Source: Lanius collurio (lineage: Eukaryota > Chordata > Aves > Passeriformes > Laniidae). Taken from it: a stretch of DNA of 64,000 nucleotides. Where the stretch lies: positions 28,367,047 to 28,431,046 of the forward strand of contig JACBWW010000004.1 in the NCBI GenBank assembly GCA_020086605.1. The letters run 5' to 3'. The position numbers were made by a program, and so were the translations under genes. Below, piece by piece: positions 35,409 to 49,649 of this stretch. The notes under the pieces are model-generated. The model was not told the origin of the DNA and did not search any database. It saw only the letters and a list, made by a program, of their open reading frames with translations. Positions within the stretch are counted from its first letter, which is position 1; every line of letters begins with the position of its first letter.

Positions 35409-38400
35409 GTCCCAGGCTGAGTTCTAGCAAATGAAAATCCCCAAAAACCCCTTTGCAGGCCTCAAATGAAAGGAAGTATTTCTGTTGCTGTATGAAAACT
35501 CTACTGAAAAAGGTGGGTTTGAGTAATGCATTCTGAGAGTTTGCCACACACATCACTTTGTTGGTGTTAATATATGAATATGAATTGACTACAAGTATAT
35601 ACAAGTACATTGAAGTACAACTGTCCACTGTGGTTCTGTCCAAGCTGAACAAAATGCCTAAAGTAGGGCGGAAATCTTGCTGGATAAAATCATTTCAGTA
35701 GATGATAATGCTGATCTGGGAAGACTCACATTTTGATTTCAGTCACTCTTAACATATGGTTAGAGTCTATGCTTTAGGTCTTTTAAAATCATACTCTCTG
35801 GCAAGACATTAGTGTTTTTGCTTCACAGCTAGAAGAAAGAATAGATAGAGAAGCGCAGTTAACACAAACCTGGTGCATTATAAACCTTACACATTTCCAT
35901 CACCCTAATTTTTGCAGTTCACATTTCTTAGGAGAGAGTTGAGTATGTCTTTCTAATCTCCTGATGTTTGACAAAAGTAGATGAAAAGAAGGGAAATTCA
36001 GATATTATTTCAAAGAATCATTTCTTTACTATTACTGTTGTCTTAACTGTTGTAAATGAAGGAGAGAGCAGTGTGTGGGATAAACTCACACTGACCTGAG
36101 ATTTTTGTCTGGAGGTCCTCTGTAAAGAACAGTATGTCCTTTTTCCTTGCCTGTGTGGCAGCTTCAGAGTTTCTAACACTGTGAGGATGTCTGTGTTCTA
36201 GTGATCATGTAGCGTGTTATGAACTTGAAAGCAAAGCTCTGAAATGCTTTGGAGGAGGAGGAGGTGGAGTGTGTGGTACATTCACGTGGTGAGTTTTTGC
36301 TAGCCTCACTTGCATTACAAAAAGGCCATTTGATAATTATAGTTGCTGTGCTAGTCTCATCATCACTTCTAAATAGAAGGAACTTGAGTGATGTCCTCTG
36401 GAGCTGTTTAAAATGCAGATATGATTTGAAATATCTTTGCCTGATAGGAATAGTTACAGTAAAAGTTGCCTTTAATTAGTTGAGAGTACTGTTGCAGTTA
36501 ATAAACCCGTAATTGGTGTTGAATCCAGCCAAGCCTGGAAGCAATGCTCTCCCTTGCTTCGGGGGAAGGAACCCCTGGTAAAAGGTGACATCAGACTGTT
36601 GGCTAGCTGTTGCTTCTTGGGAGTGTTGTCTTTGCTAAGATCATCTACCCTGATCTAAAGCTGGCTTTCATTTCTTTTCTGGAAGGATTGCATGAAACTA
36701 AACAGAAGCTGCAAGGTATAAAGGACACCTTGCACCTTCTCTTATGTGTTTTGTGTGTATTCATAGAGAAAAGTTTGAAAGGGAGTAAAAGGACTCGTAT
36801 CACCGTGCTCTCCCAAATACAGGATATAAGTCACGTATGTGTGTGCTTGGATCCAAGCATTAATGGGGAAAGGAGACGGGATTGTGCTTTCCTACATTAA
36901 AGGTCATCTTGAAAGAAGAGAAACTTCTCACTGCTGATTCTGTGTGAGGATCTTGTGAGGGAAACTGGAGCCCATAAGCAGGGCAGAATTCATCCTTCTA
37001 GGCCCTCTGCACTGATCAAAATCACTGTGTAATTTTTGGTGATGAAAACTGCCAGGAAATCCTGCATTATAAATTCAGCCTTTCTTGAAGTCTCTAAGCA
37101 GACTCTTTCATCATACTCAGCTGTTAAAGAGAAGAATTTAAGGCCCAGTTTAAGTAAAATTATTACCATTGATTTTTTTCTCGTTAGTAGGTGACTTGAT
37201 AAAGTCACAAAAACTGAGTATCCCTTTCTTTAGGAGTGATCACATTGTCCAGTGCTATGGATGGTATGTTCCATACTCCAGGATGTGTACTGATGTTCCC
37301 AATCTACTTTTGGGACTGAGTTTCTCCACCTTTTGTTAGGCTGTGAAGGGTGATCCTGTCATGTCTTTAGGAGGTACTATTTTGAATTTTTTAAGTTGAT
37401 GATCCCTGGGCATTTCAAATGTAAGGAGATTTGCTAAGCAAACAGGACTACTGTAACTCTAGCTACTTTGAAGGATGCAAGGAGGAAACAAAGAGTGGGC
37501 AGGAAAAACATTTTTTTTCCCCAAGTTTAAATTAAGAGTCTTATCAGTGACTGTTCACTCAGCCAAAACATAGTGAACTATACTCCTGGACTGCTGGTTA
37601 TTGCCAGGTGATAGGTTCCCAGAAATTACAGTCATCTAGTTGTTCTTTCATGTGTGTGAAATTTGTTGCACATATTTGGCAAAAGTTACAAACACCATCA
37701 TTTATTCAGCACTTGAGGATTTAATGTGTACAGAGGAGGAATTTGGCCAGAGGTAGTTTAGCAACTCTGAGATAAAGTAGCATGGAACAAGATTATTTTG
37801 CCCTGTCCCTGCTGTAATTAATCTTTGTGGTGAAGCTCTTGTTGTCTAAGACTATAACAATGGCAGCATTCAGAAACAATACTTTTCATCTAAAAGTGGA
37901 AGAAATTCCATACATAAAGTATAAACGTGTCTATACATATAAAAATGGTTTTTAACATTAATATGTATATTTAAAAATAGATAAATATGCAAAAGATAAA
38001 ATGAGGGGAGGTTTAAATAAGAGTTCTGGGCAATTCACTCTCATTACTGTAGCAAAGAGAATGGGTTTTTTGAGGGTAAGCAAATTCTTTTGAGCTTTAT
38101 TTACTTGTGCCTGTGTTGCTTTGTTTCATCCATGTTTTCACAGAAGAGTAGCTGAGTTCCAGCCCTCAAAACTGTTGACTTTATCTCTTTCTCTTCCCTT
38201 TAAATAACGCAATACTCCATAGCACCTTTGCAGTTTAAGACACAGAAACTAAGTGTAAAATCTATCATTATTTGAGCCTCACGTCCCTCTCAGACCATTC
38301 ATACTTGTAATACTGCCATGTGATTTGCATGGATGAGCACTAGAATGATGACTAGCATCCTTTTATTTTCTGATAATGGCTAAGTCAGTGCTTTAATTAC

Positions 38401-41400
38401 CTTGAGGCTCCAGTAGGCACAGGAGTCAGGTGCCAGCACCTTCCCTAGTTGCTTATATTTGCTTTTTAGTGGGGCAGTGGAGTCTGGCACAAGGTACCTC
38501 TTTCTTGCAGCAAATGTAAATGTGTCTCCTTTACAGCATTTTCCTGCCATTTTTCTCCTTACCATGTCAGTATCTAGGGTTGCAGGTAGATGTGGGTTTG
38601 CTTTGCAGCCTGACAAGATGTGCTGTGTGTGAGCTTGCTCTTGGCATGACACTAATATGTTTTCCATTCTGCTTGGACCACAGGCACAGCAAGATTGTGT
38701 TTGCCTACAGAAGGTCATATAGCTGTGCCCTGTAGATCTCTCTGGCTGAGTGTTGCATCAGAGATAAATAGCAATTGTCTATCTGTCTACTGCTCTAACC
38801 ACAATGTCGAGAGAGAAATAGCAAAGTATCCCAGTATTATCAGTCTGTGGAAAGCCGAGGCTTTCCAAATGGTGCAATCCTTGCTTTATGGAGGCTTTAC
38901 TTAGGGCAATTTTCTTGCAGTTTTTAAACCTCTTCATTTTGATTAATCATTTTCATGTCTTGACTTATTCAATCTCAATGAAATAGCTTGAGGTCCTGGC
39001 TGCATTGCACTATGTATCAGGTAGGCTGGATAATAAATTGGCTTGTTGTTGATGTGCAGAGGAATGGAAGCACTGCCAGAAGTGTCTAAGCATGCTGGGC
39101 TGAGATGTTGGCAGACTGTTGCCAGGGGCTACTGTGGATCAGCCACGCATTCAAAACAGGATGTTAATTGAAAAGCCCTTTTATATGTGTTATGAAATGT
39201 TTGTTTGTTTTCACATTTTTCAGGCCCTGCAAGATGTATTTATTAATAGATTACTGCATTTACACTTTCTTTAATGAAAGGTGCATAATGTACAGGTTAT
39301 GTAGCTACACCACCTCAGGCTGTGATTTTTGTCACAATTTGCAAGTAAAGAAAGGTTGAGTCTGGACGCTAATTGGATGGGGGACCACTCCCCTGTGAAG
39401 GGTGGGTGTGTGGGTAGCAAACCTGTACTTGGGAGCTGTTGCTGGCAATTTTTTGTTAGAGGTGCTCTTCCCTCTGAGTCAGGTCTGAGCCCATGTCCTG
39501 GAGTAAAAGATTATTGCTGGAAAGGGTATGTGATCAATGAGATACAAACCTGTGCTTTCAGTATCTTGTGCTCACCAAAGCACCCAGTGTTCTTTGTGTA
39601 GAGACCTAGGTGTTCCAATTAAATCCTGAAGGAGCATCCCTGTTTTCTTCCCTAAAATAATCTTCAGATGTGACTTGACAGAAGGATTTTTGGTTTTCCT
39701 TTTATATGTATTACACTGTATTGTAGTTTAATGACTCAGTCACAGCAATGCATGAAGTTCAGCAGCAGGATAAGTAATTTCTTGACAGTGTATGGTAGTT
39801 GATACAGCATAATGCAATTTTTCAGTGTATGAGAAATTATACAGCAGATTCTGTAGGGTCTTTGGATAGTTTTTAATGCACAAGACAGCAGCACTTCTGT
39901 TACTCCATCTTTATTAGGATCTCTCAGTCTATATATAGAAGAATTAATAAACTAATGGGTAAGAGATCTTAAGAGAAGAATTTCTTCTGGACTTTGAAGC
40001 TAAATCAGAGGGAAGGTGAGGGAATCATGATTTACTTCCTGTTGCAGCTGTGTTGTGGATTATTTTATTTGACTCTGTAATGGACAGTTGGATTGGATTT
40101 TCTTTTGTCTTTCTTCTGGTGGTCATTTATTAATGTGCAGTTGAATGAGGGCTGTGTCAAAAATAACTTTGGTCTGATAAGAGTCTGTCATGTGTAACTT
40201 CTACACTACCAAATGCAAGAAATTAACATTTTAAATCACTGTAGGGGGGGATGCACAGTCCAGCCACGATACAGCTCGAGATGTCTCTTTTTGTGCACTG
40301 TCCAGGTGTGTTTCCTTAAAAAAATTGAGGTCTCAAGTGTGATCAAAAAGAGGTTAGAGAACAAATTAATCAAAGCATAGGGTGTGGTCTTGGTAGTACA
40401 TCTTGTTTTATCAATAGATAATCTGGCTTCAGGGGAAAAGTACTTAATTATCTGCCTTGTTGAAAGGGACAAGAATTATATGAACAGGGCACTGCAAGGA
40501 ATAACATTCCTTATGGAAATTCCTATGGGAAAATACCTTATGGGGGAAAAAATGGAATTCATCATGTTAGAATGCAACAAGACAGCCTGGAAGAAATGCT
40601 AGGTAGCTTCCATCTATGGCACAAACAAGGGAATTAGATTACTGTAAAAAGTAAAACATCTGTGTAAATTCTTAGTGTGACAACTACATATACTCATGCA
40701 GCAAAGGATAACAAAATTCAGGAGCAGAAAAAAAATACTGAGTTTGTACAGGATGACCTTCCGTTTTAGTACAGAAAACAGAACTCTGAAACCAGAGCTA
40801 GTAAAAACACTTTTTAAAAAAACCTGATTTTTATGCATGAATCTGCTATTTTGCCGGTTTATTTAGTATTCATTACAAGGGAAAGACAGGACAAGGTCTG
40901 TATTAGGAACTAGATTTGCTACAGGTTTTTATTGCTTATCTCTCAGTCACTTTTGCCATTATGCTTCAAAAAATAGAGCTAATAATGCTTAGTATATATT
41001 AATTATTTGACACAGAGAGAGGTGAAAGTTGAGGGCTCTATATAAATACCTCAAGATCTGGTTAAAGTCTCCTTCCCATGATATGCAAATTAGAAATAGA
41101 ATTTCACTTGGAAATCAAAAGCAGTAATTAACATTGCAACTCTGCTCACTGGGCTGAGCAATGAGACAAATCTGCTAGAAATCAGGTAAGCAAGAGACAA
41201 AACCACTGCTGAGCTCATCTAACTGGGCCAACAAGTCCTTACCCCCTTTCCCACCACAGTGGAGAGGGCACAGCTATGTGAGGTTCCCTGCAGCAGGTGA
41301 GATGCTCTTTCATTCAGGGGCTGCTGGAGCACTTCCCTGAGAAGAACCAGCAGTGGAATGCAGAGCTGTTGTCTGGAGAACTAATTCCTGTACTTGACCA

Positions 41401-41840
41401 AGGGGCAAACCAAAAATTGCTGGGAGGCTTCATGTGAAAGCGTGTGAGGCTGCCATGCAGGTACTGCTTAGAAAGTAGGGGTTGTACTCCTGTCTAATGA
41501 GTAAGAGGCAATAGGATATCAAAGGGATGAAGAGCCTGAAGGAACAGCTGAATATTAATTGTAAATGGCAGTGGGCAGCTGCCAAAGCAGAGCAAGCTTT
41601 TAGTAGTGCTTTAAATGAAGAGTAGACCAAGTAGATATGTTTAATACAAAGAGTGATGAACCCTGCTGTCTTGTGATCTCCCTCTGGTCTCATGAGCTAA
41701 GCAATTTTAGTCCAATCTCTTTGGATGAGAGGCAACTCTCTTGTCCCATTAATATGAGGAACCCTTTGTAGGACAGAGTAGGAGATGTGTTGCATGGATA
41801 TTTGTTTTGTGGTATCAGGGTTTCCTTCTCTGGTCAGGGA

Positions 41841-41858
41841 TTTTTTTTTTTTTTTTTT
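41841..41858. repeat. T18 homopolymer
   Basis: Eighteen consecutive T, followed by GTCCTGCAG, so it also resembles a polypyrimidine tract with a CAG acceptor. No donor-flanked exon is evident downstream. Confidence 0.9.
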
Positions 41859-44800
41859 GTCCTGCAGTTTGGGTTACATCTAGAGTTGTATCTTTCCTTA
41901 ATGGCAATAATTAAAAATCTGGAGGCATTTTTCAAGTGAGTGTACCATCTTTCACCAAGTAAGTCTGCCGTCCCTGACTTCCCTCTGCAGTTCTTTTGTG
42001 TGTCCCATCTTTTTTCAGTCCTTTCCCCAAACTGTTCCTATACTACTGCTACCTGCCTGCACTGCAGGCAAGTATTTAAGCATGTGCAAAACAATGGGCA
42101 ACATAAGGACAAAATATGATGTACCCACTCTAGTTCTGTGTACAAAGGTGTTGTGCTTGGCCAGGTATGAGGGGGTGACACTTGTCATTGATATCCTGAA
42201 AGTAGGTGGTGGGTGCTGCCTGCTGGGATGGCCACCTTCTTGTCACTGGCTTATTGGAACAGGACTTTGTCAAGCTTGCTACACCAGCAGCAATTGTTTA
42301 GCTGATAAAAAAATATCTATTACTGATAGAACTAGAGGTGTAAGAGGAATTACCTTTTCAATACTACTTGCTCTGGTTTCTCCCCTACTCAGACAGTGAG
42401 TGTAAACTGGTGGATTTCAGTATTTCATTTAACCTGTTCTTTGATTTGATAAAGTAATCCAGCAGTGTTTAGGATTGCAGTTTTCAGACTAGAAGGCTTT
42501 TAGACAATTATTCCTGTGTGAATTTTATGACACTCATGAAAATACTTTGTTTTATGAGGTTTTGTAATTCTTTCCTTCCTAAAGTTTTTTCTTTCCTTTC
42601 TCTTTTTTTTTTTTTTAACCGTGGGCTTTTCCCTTGTACCAGGCTTGCCTCACCTCTGACCCCCTGTGTCTTGGTGATAAGCATATTTTGGGTCACATAC
42701 TTGAGAAATAATTAAGAGGAAAAGAGTCTAATATATTAGTGGTTCATAATTAATAATTAAGTTTTTCTCCAGTAAGGAAGTATTTCCCTTTTTTATTATT
42801 TTGTTGGGGTTTTTTTTTAAGTTGAAAAGATTTGGATTAAAATATCTAGTATATCCATAAGTGCAACAGCAGGTGGCAGAATAACTTCAGTAGAAGTTGG
42901 TTTCTTGGCACGCTCAACTTTTTTTCAATGAACTTAGAGAGAAAAACAGATGCCTCTATGTGAGATGTGACCAATTGCTATTCTAAATAGCTATCTTAAC
43001 AGAATGTAACAGGCAATTCCCAAACACATGGCATTGTGTGCTACAAGGTTTTCTTCAGTTTTTAATCTGATTGTTTGCTTTTTATTTCTACAGAATAGTT
43101 AAATTCTTATTAAGAAAGTTTCTGAAGAGATTGTAAGTGGTGCCTTGCTGTTGCAGAACAGGCAGTGTGTAAGTCACCAGCTGAAGTGTAGCAAATGCTA
43201 TTTTCAGCAGAAGTGTACCTATGTAAATATTACATAGCTATAATCCTTTCCTGTTAGAGAAAAGCACCTATGTAAACATATTGCCATGAAATGCATTGTT
43301 CTGGTGAGCAGTTTTGCTGTCATCTTTGAAGAAATAAGCTCCCTGGGAAATTACTAGAAAATCTTGACCTGCGTTGCTCAACAATCAAAGCCTAAAGACT
43401 GTGCGAAAGATGTATCTTGTGGGTTGGAGAATGGGGAGGGTGCAGCTGTGAATTGCATTTAATGTCTCATGGTCTGTTTAGCAGCTCCTTGGCTTTCTCA
43501 TCTGCATCTCCCTGGGAAAAAGTAACAGTGTTCAAAATTCTGAACACCTCCAGACAATACCATTTAAAATAAATAGGATGAATAGACAGCCTATTAGGTA
43601 ACGGCTTCCTTCACCTTTCTCAAACAGGGTGATATTTGGAGCTATACATTGGGCTATAGCCAGTTCTTCAGTCATAGCTGGCTGGTCTACATTTTTGAGA
43701 ACTACCAGGACCAGAAATGAGGATGTAATGAAGTGGTATTTTCCCACATTGTAGCAATGGAAAAGAGCCTAACATAAGGGCAATTATGAATTTTGTTCTC
43801 ATTTGAAAGTCTAAAATCACAGTAATGGCAGGATATTTTTCTCTTATTTTTGGTCCTGACATGACCTCTGTTTTAGGACAGAGTTTTATCCTGTAATTCT
43901 ACAAACATTCTACACACACAGTAACACAGCATGAGGCTGAAAGAGTCATCCCATCCTCTCTCCATCCAGGCTGCGCAACTGTGTAAGTTTAGGCCTATTC
44001 AGTTCAAGTCCACAGACACATCTTCCTGCATGGAATGGGCAGAGGTTCAGGGATGGAAATGAGATGCACGAGTGGGCAGGGTAGCTTCTCATTTCAGTCT
44101 CATCTTACTCCATTTAAAACATATGTGAACATATGTGAATCTGCCGTTTCATATAGTGATCGTTCTGTGTAGAAAAGATACTAGAAGTCATAAAGATTAG
44201 AGTTGTGGGTTTTTTTCCCATAATGGGTACCTATAAAGATATCCCCTAGGAAACACAGGAGCAGTAGTTGTGCCATTAGTATGTTTTCTTATTTTCAAAT
44301 TATGTCTAAATGGTTTTATGAAAAAAAATCAGATTGCATTTGATCTTATCCTTAAATGGCTGAAAATGGCCCACACACAGATGGCAAAACCTCAAAGACA
44401 GAGATACCACAAACTTACAAAAATTATCTTTATTACACAGCGCACGTATTGAAATGTAAGATGTTCTCATGTAATAATACATTATATAAATCAGCATTCT
44501 GAAGGAGAAGGAAAACAATTAACTCCCAGGTATCTCAGCCCCAATGACCTCACACTGCACATTGGGTACATCAGATGGTGGGTTTGTGGAGTTCCAAGAG
44601 GGCCCGAGAACAAGGGAGATGCAGATGGGGGCTTTATGCCAGAGTTTATGAGAGAATTTTATTTTGTGTTGTGAAAAAAGTAATGGTATGGAGCATAAAT
44701 GTACAGATGGGCAGAAATATGGTGCCTGTATGGAGTGAGGAGAGGAACTTGGATGTGTTTGTGTGTGTTGTGATGCTGCTGTTTTACAGTGGAATTTTAA

Positions 44801-47800
44801 GGTGCTCATCCACGTGAATGTGAGCTTTGCCACAGTTTTTGGTTTTTTTTCAGGCCATCCTGTTGATGCATTTCTCTTGTATTTAGCTTTATTTCTCTTT
44901 CATTTAACTTTCTCTTTAACTTTTCCCTAGTTCCTGGAAATGCCTCATCTCTGTTACATGAAAATAGCTGTGAGATCAGGATAAGTATTTGTGTAAGATT
45001 TTTCGTTGAGAATTTATTTAACACAATCATATTGCTTCTGTAAGTGGTCCTTATCCCCTTTCTCTTTTTTTATGCCAGCAGATTCTTTGTTTACTTTCTT
45101 TAGACATACTTCAGGAATTTGTTTGTTTTTATGTCTTCATTTATTTGCTTTTCCAATTCATCACAGCTCCCTAGATTTTATTCTTATATATTGACTGCTA
45201 TAGTTTATTTTGCTCTCAGTCAGCTGTATTAGTCTGAATATTAATTTTCTAAGGTCTATTTGTATATCAAAAATAATATTTAAATTTTTCACTCTATCTA
45301 TTACTAGGGCTGTGTTTTCTGTGATGTATTCCTTCTGTAAAAACTGCAAGTTTTTAAAATTATTTTTGAGCTGAAATGCTTTTAACTTTCATCTCTCTTT
45401 TCTGAATTTAGCATTGCTAGGCTAGCTTCTGAAGTTTTCGGTTTTGGGGTTACTACTGTCAGATAAGTTTGTGATATTTCCTGGTAATGCCAGGTATCTC
45501 TAAAATGCTTGGTGCTGACCATTGATTGCAGTTTGTAAAAGAAGCAGTTAAAAGCAATAATCCTAATAGGCTTAATTGCCTTTATTGTTAGTAGGAGTAT
45601 TGGTGTTATTAGTCTCAACTTTTATGCTCCTTGTCCTTCTCCTGAAGTATGGAAGAGAAATATAACTCTACATGTGACCTCATATTTTGTCTTAATGACA
45701 ATTCAACAATACACTACATTGTCCGTTATTCTTTCAGTATAATGTTCCTGTGATCTATTTGAAATCTAGTTCTTACTATGTGGCCAGAGACGGATTTTTT
45801 GTTCCATAGTCTCTTTTTTTAACATATATAGTTTGCCTAAATCCTGTTCTCTTGCTGCATCCTCTAATTTGACACCATTTCCTTTAAGCTCTTAATAGTG
45901 GTACGGTAAATGTATGTTTATTTTTAAAATGTGCATATTTAAAATATTTGCTGGGTGAAACTTTCTTGAAAACACCTTGTTTCAGTGATCTTTGTCCATC
46001 TTCCAGTTCTGCTGGAATGCTTATTTCCCTGAAGTTCTAATTCTTGCCTGCAATTCCAGAGTGTACAGACAGGCTGGCTGCAACTTCCACTTGCAAGAAC
46101 ACGCAGCCTCTGCCTCATACAGCAATTTGTCTTTGAATAACTTTTTGCAGTCCAATATGAAGTAGAATGCTACAAATACTGCCAATTTTTTTCCATCAGT
46201 GGCTGATTGAATTCTTTGGTATCAACTCAAGAAAACACTTAAACATATTTTAATTAGTGTTTTAAGTATATACTTAAAATTGAGTGCATGCTTAAGTGCT
46301 GACTTGAGTAGGAATACTTGTTTGGATTGTTCATTGGTTCTTTTCTCTCTTCCTTGTAATGTTTTGTTTTCTATAAATGTGTGAATGCTCTACTGTTAAC
46401 TCTTTCTGGGCCTGACATTTTATGCTATCTTCAATGAACTGAGAAGAAATTTTAGAAGAGTTTATTGAACACTTCTCTTACAGACTTCTGCTGCTTTTAG
46501 TGAACTTCACAACCTTCTCTTTCAAAACAGAAAGACTGTCTTGATGTTTCTCAAGGGAGGTAGGCTTTGTCTGGTTTAGAGAGATGTGCAAGTGCTTTAC
46601 TGACTTACCAGTTGTAGTTAAAAGAATGCTTCCAATCCTGGATGTGTGTTCTAAAGTGTTTTGTCTTTGTTTCAATAATATTTCTGAAATTAGGTGAAGT
46701 CAAAAGAATGATTGATGGGACACAAAGTTCATAAGGGCCCAATAGACAGCTTCAGTAATGTTTGCATGCAAAACCATGGTGTTCAGCTGGGAGAAGGAAA
46801 GAAAGACAAATACATCCCTTTTGGGATATAGCTCTGGGAGCATTCATTACAGTTTACTGAACAATGCTTTCCCTGGCAGTGTTAAACTTGATTTGATCCA
46901 ACAACACGGAAATTCTTGTGAAAATTAGAAAAGCTTTCTAGTTTTTCATATCAGCTTGTTCCAGTATCTCCAGTGTCCAGTCTTAGGCAAGTAAAATACA
47001 GTTGGGAGTGGAGATGTGCAAAATTTCTGCAAGGATGTGATTTATCTGAGTCTTCCCCAATGTCTTTTTTTTTCCTGACTTGAAACCTCTTAACTTCAAG
47101 GAAAAGTGAAAAAAATGGGACATGCAGGGTATCTTAGCTGGTAACTTACAATTAAAATAAATAAATAGACTCTGTGTATGCCAGACCTCATAGTGCATGT
47201 CCAATGTCCTAGACATGTCAGATTTCTTTTGTCTCTTGTATAGCAGATATTCTTACTTCTTGCCTATTAAGGATGATTTGTTGGCCCATTGATGGCCTCA
47301 GATAGTAATGCTTCTTCTCTATCAGCCTCATATCCACTGTTTTCCTTGGTCAACTGAAAGTATTATAATAGGCCTGTACTACCATAATTTCAAGGTGTCT
47401 ATAAGATATTTACATGGTATTAATACTCTCTTTGTTCCCCATTTGTTTTTATTAACTATCTCTCAATGTTCATTCAGTTGCAATAATAATGAACAAAAAA
47501 AAAGATTAATTGAAAGCTGCCCTATCTTTGTGAAACACTGATGTAAACTGCAGTTATTGTTCCCTGAAACTATTCTTCAGTTCTTCAGATTTGCTGCCTT
47601 TTTACTGCCATTAATAAAGACCTCTTAGATACTGATGCCCTTTAACACTTACAAGGTCTCACAGACACTTTTCTTCATTTTCTGGTCTGTGAAATGCATG
47701 GTATCATCCCTGTCTATCTTTTTTTGAGATTCAGGATCTGACTGTTGTAGTGTTTTGAGAGCCTCTTCTGAAAAATATCATACCAGGGCACCTTTTTATT

Positions 47801-49596
47801 GTGTTTGGGCTTTTTTATTTGAGAAGCATTGTCACATATATGTCTGTGTTTGTTGTGTGGCTCGTGGATACAGAGAGGATTTGAGCCACTGCTTGTGTGA
47901 ATATATAGGGCATAATATATTGTTCATACTGGTGAGTACTTGTTGAATCTGGAGATAGTTTCTGCCTCAATTTATGCTTTTCCATCTTTTGCACAGCCAG
48001 TTTTAGATGCAGGCAAAGAAAGCAGCTGAACAGGAAGGTGGACTGGCAGATTTAGCAAAATACTTCTATTACTGGACAAACGTAACTGCTGCTCTCTTCT
48101 GCCTATGTTTGAATGCTGTGTCCCTGGTTTGAGAGGGAAGATGGAATGAATTGTTCTGGCATACAACTGAGTGGCATTGCCTTTCTCCAGCCTACAGTGT
48201 TACACTGCAAGGCAGGGGATTTTTTGAGTTCTGGTTTATATGGGACAGAGGAATTGGGAAGGGAGTGATTGTGCCTGGACAAGCCTCTGACACAATCCAG
48301 ATCTGGGGCAAAGAGCAGGGACATACTGTGTGTACATGTGTAAGTTATAAAATAATGATCATAGACTTCAAAATTGTACGGTGTCATGGATCAACTTCTT
48401 GGTAAACAAGATTTATAGTGCAAAAAGACCTATTAGTTAACTTTTTTCTACTTAGTGTTACAAGTTCTCAAGATTTCAGTATGAATCCCACAGTAATCAT
48501 TATCTGAGGTGTTTCATGCACTCCTGTTACAGTAGTTATTTCAATGCTATAGGAGCTTAAGAAAAAATTTAAATCTCCAAGAATGGAGAGAATCTGTTTA
48601 TGACACAAACCAGAGTGCGAATAAGAATGCAGTCCTATGCAATGCGTTAACTTTTCCTTTATATCCTCAAAGTGCTACAAGTTTTAAGGAAAATGAAGAA
48701 TGGACATTATTTGACCTTGTTTATTTGCCTAAAACATCTTCCTGCTTTTCTGGTCCCCCCAAAATAATGCTGCACGTTGGCCAGGTTGAGTTGGCAACTA
48801 TCTATATCTAGATTATCTTTTAAGCACCTTAATCTGATGCTATTCACACACAATTTCAGAAATATGTTTCACAAAAGCTTGTAGTTTCATGCTCTCTGTG
48901 GAATTTGGGCTACTGTGACCCATTTAGGCGCTGGTGAGTAGGTCTGAACCATAAAGGTCATATCCATTCTTTTCTCAAAGCATTTAGATGGATTGGTTTG
49001 CAGTGGGTCTGCATTTATTCTTGAGGCTGGCTCTTGCTATTGGTAATCAGGATAGAAACGTGACAAAATGAATGATGGGTCTCTCTTGTGATGGTCATTG
49101 CAGATACAGTTCTCAGTCTGTATTGCTGAGAGTGGATGGCTTCTTGCTTGGTGAGAATGGCTTTTCTGTTTGTGGCCTCATTCTTTGAAGTGTCATGAAA
49201 CTTGAAGCAGGCACTTTGCCTCCAAAGTAGCAGTTTTCGGAACTCTGTGCGCCTGCCGTGTTCTGGATGTGTCAATTCTGTTCCTCCTGTTTATACTTGC
49301 TGCTGGTATTCCAGGCAGTGTTCATTCCTGGAGGAAGTTTGTATTCGTTTTCCATAAATCATGCCTTCTCTTTAATTATTTGTGCCTCTTCCCCTTTCTC
49401 TCTGAAACTTCAGTGCGGATATGGCTCTTGGTGAGCCCACTGCAGGCTGCAGTTTCCTTAGCAACAGTTCTTTCTTGGTTGTTGAGGTGGAGTTTGGACT
49501 GAAATCTACGTAATCACTGATGTATTCTCCAGCCTGTTAAAAAGTCATCTTTTACATCTGAGGTGGAGATTTTTATTTCAGCACTGGCTTGATCTA

Positions 49597-49600
<4 letters not shown>

Positions 49601-49649
<49 letters not shown>
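49601..49649. repeat. Compound microsatellite (TC)17(TG)7
   Basis: An uninterrupted TC dinucleotide run at 49601-49634 switches directly to a TG run at 49635-49649. Such perfect compound dinucleotide tracts are usually length-polymorphic. Confidence 0.95.

Larger units (their letters stand above)
34257..49600. other. Long unique intronic stretch, no gene seen
   Basis: No transposable element is recognised with confidence over about 15 kb. Small features are a 13-bp tandem repeat of a palindromic unit at 35384-35408, an 8-bp-stem inverted repeat at 43219-43237, a T18 run at 41841-41858, and a 37-bp stretch with splice-like borders at 41260-41296. The part at about 44820-46700 is especially AT/T-rich and could contain very old repeats I cannot identify. 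ORFs up to 133 codons (41998-42399) have no family resemblance. Confidence 0.5.

Noticed and set aside
41841..41867. T18 tract followed by CCTGCAG as a true exon acceptor
   Set aside because: No open frame continuing RAD51B and no good donor follows at exon distance.
41998..42399. 133-codon ORF
   Set aside because: No recognisable family; composition and context look non-coding.
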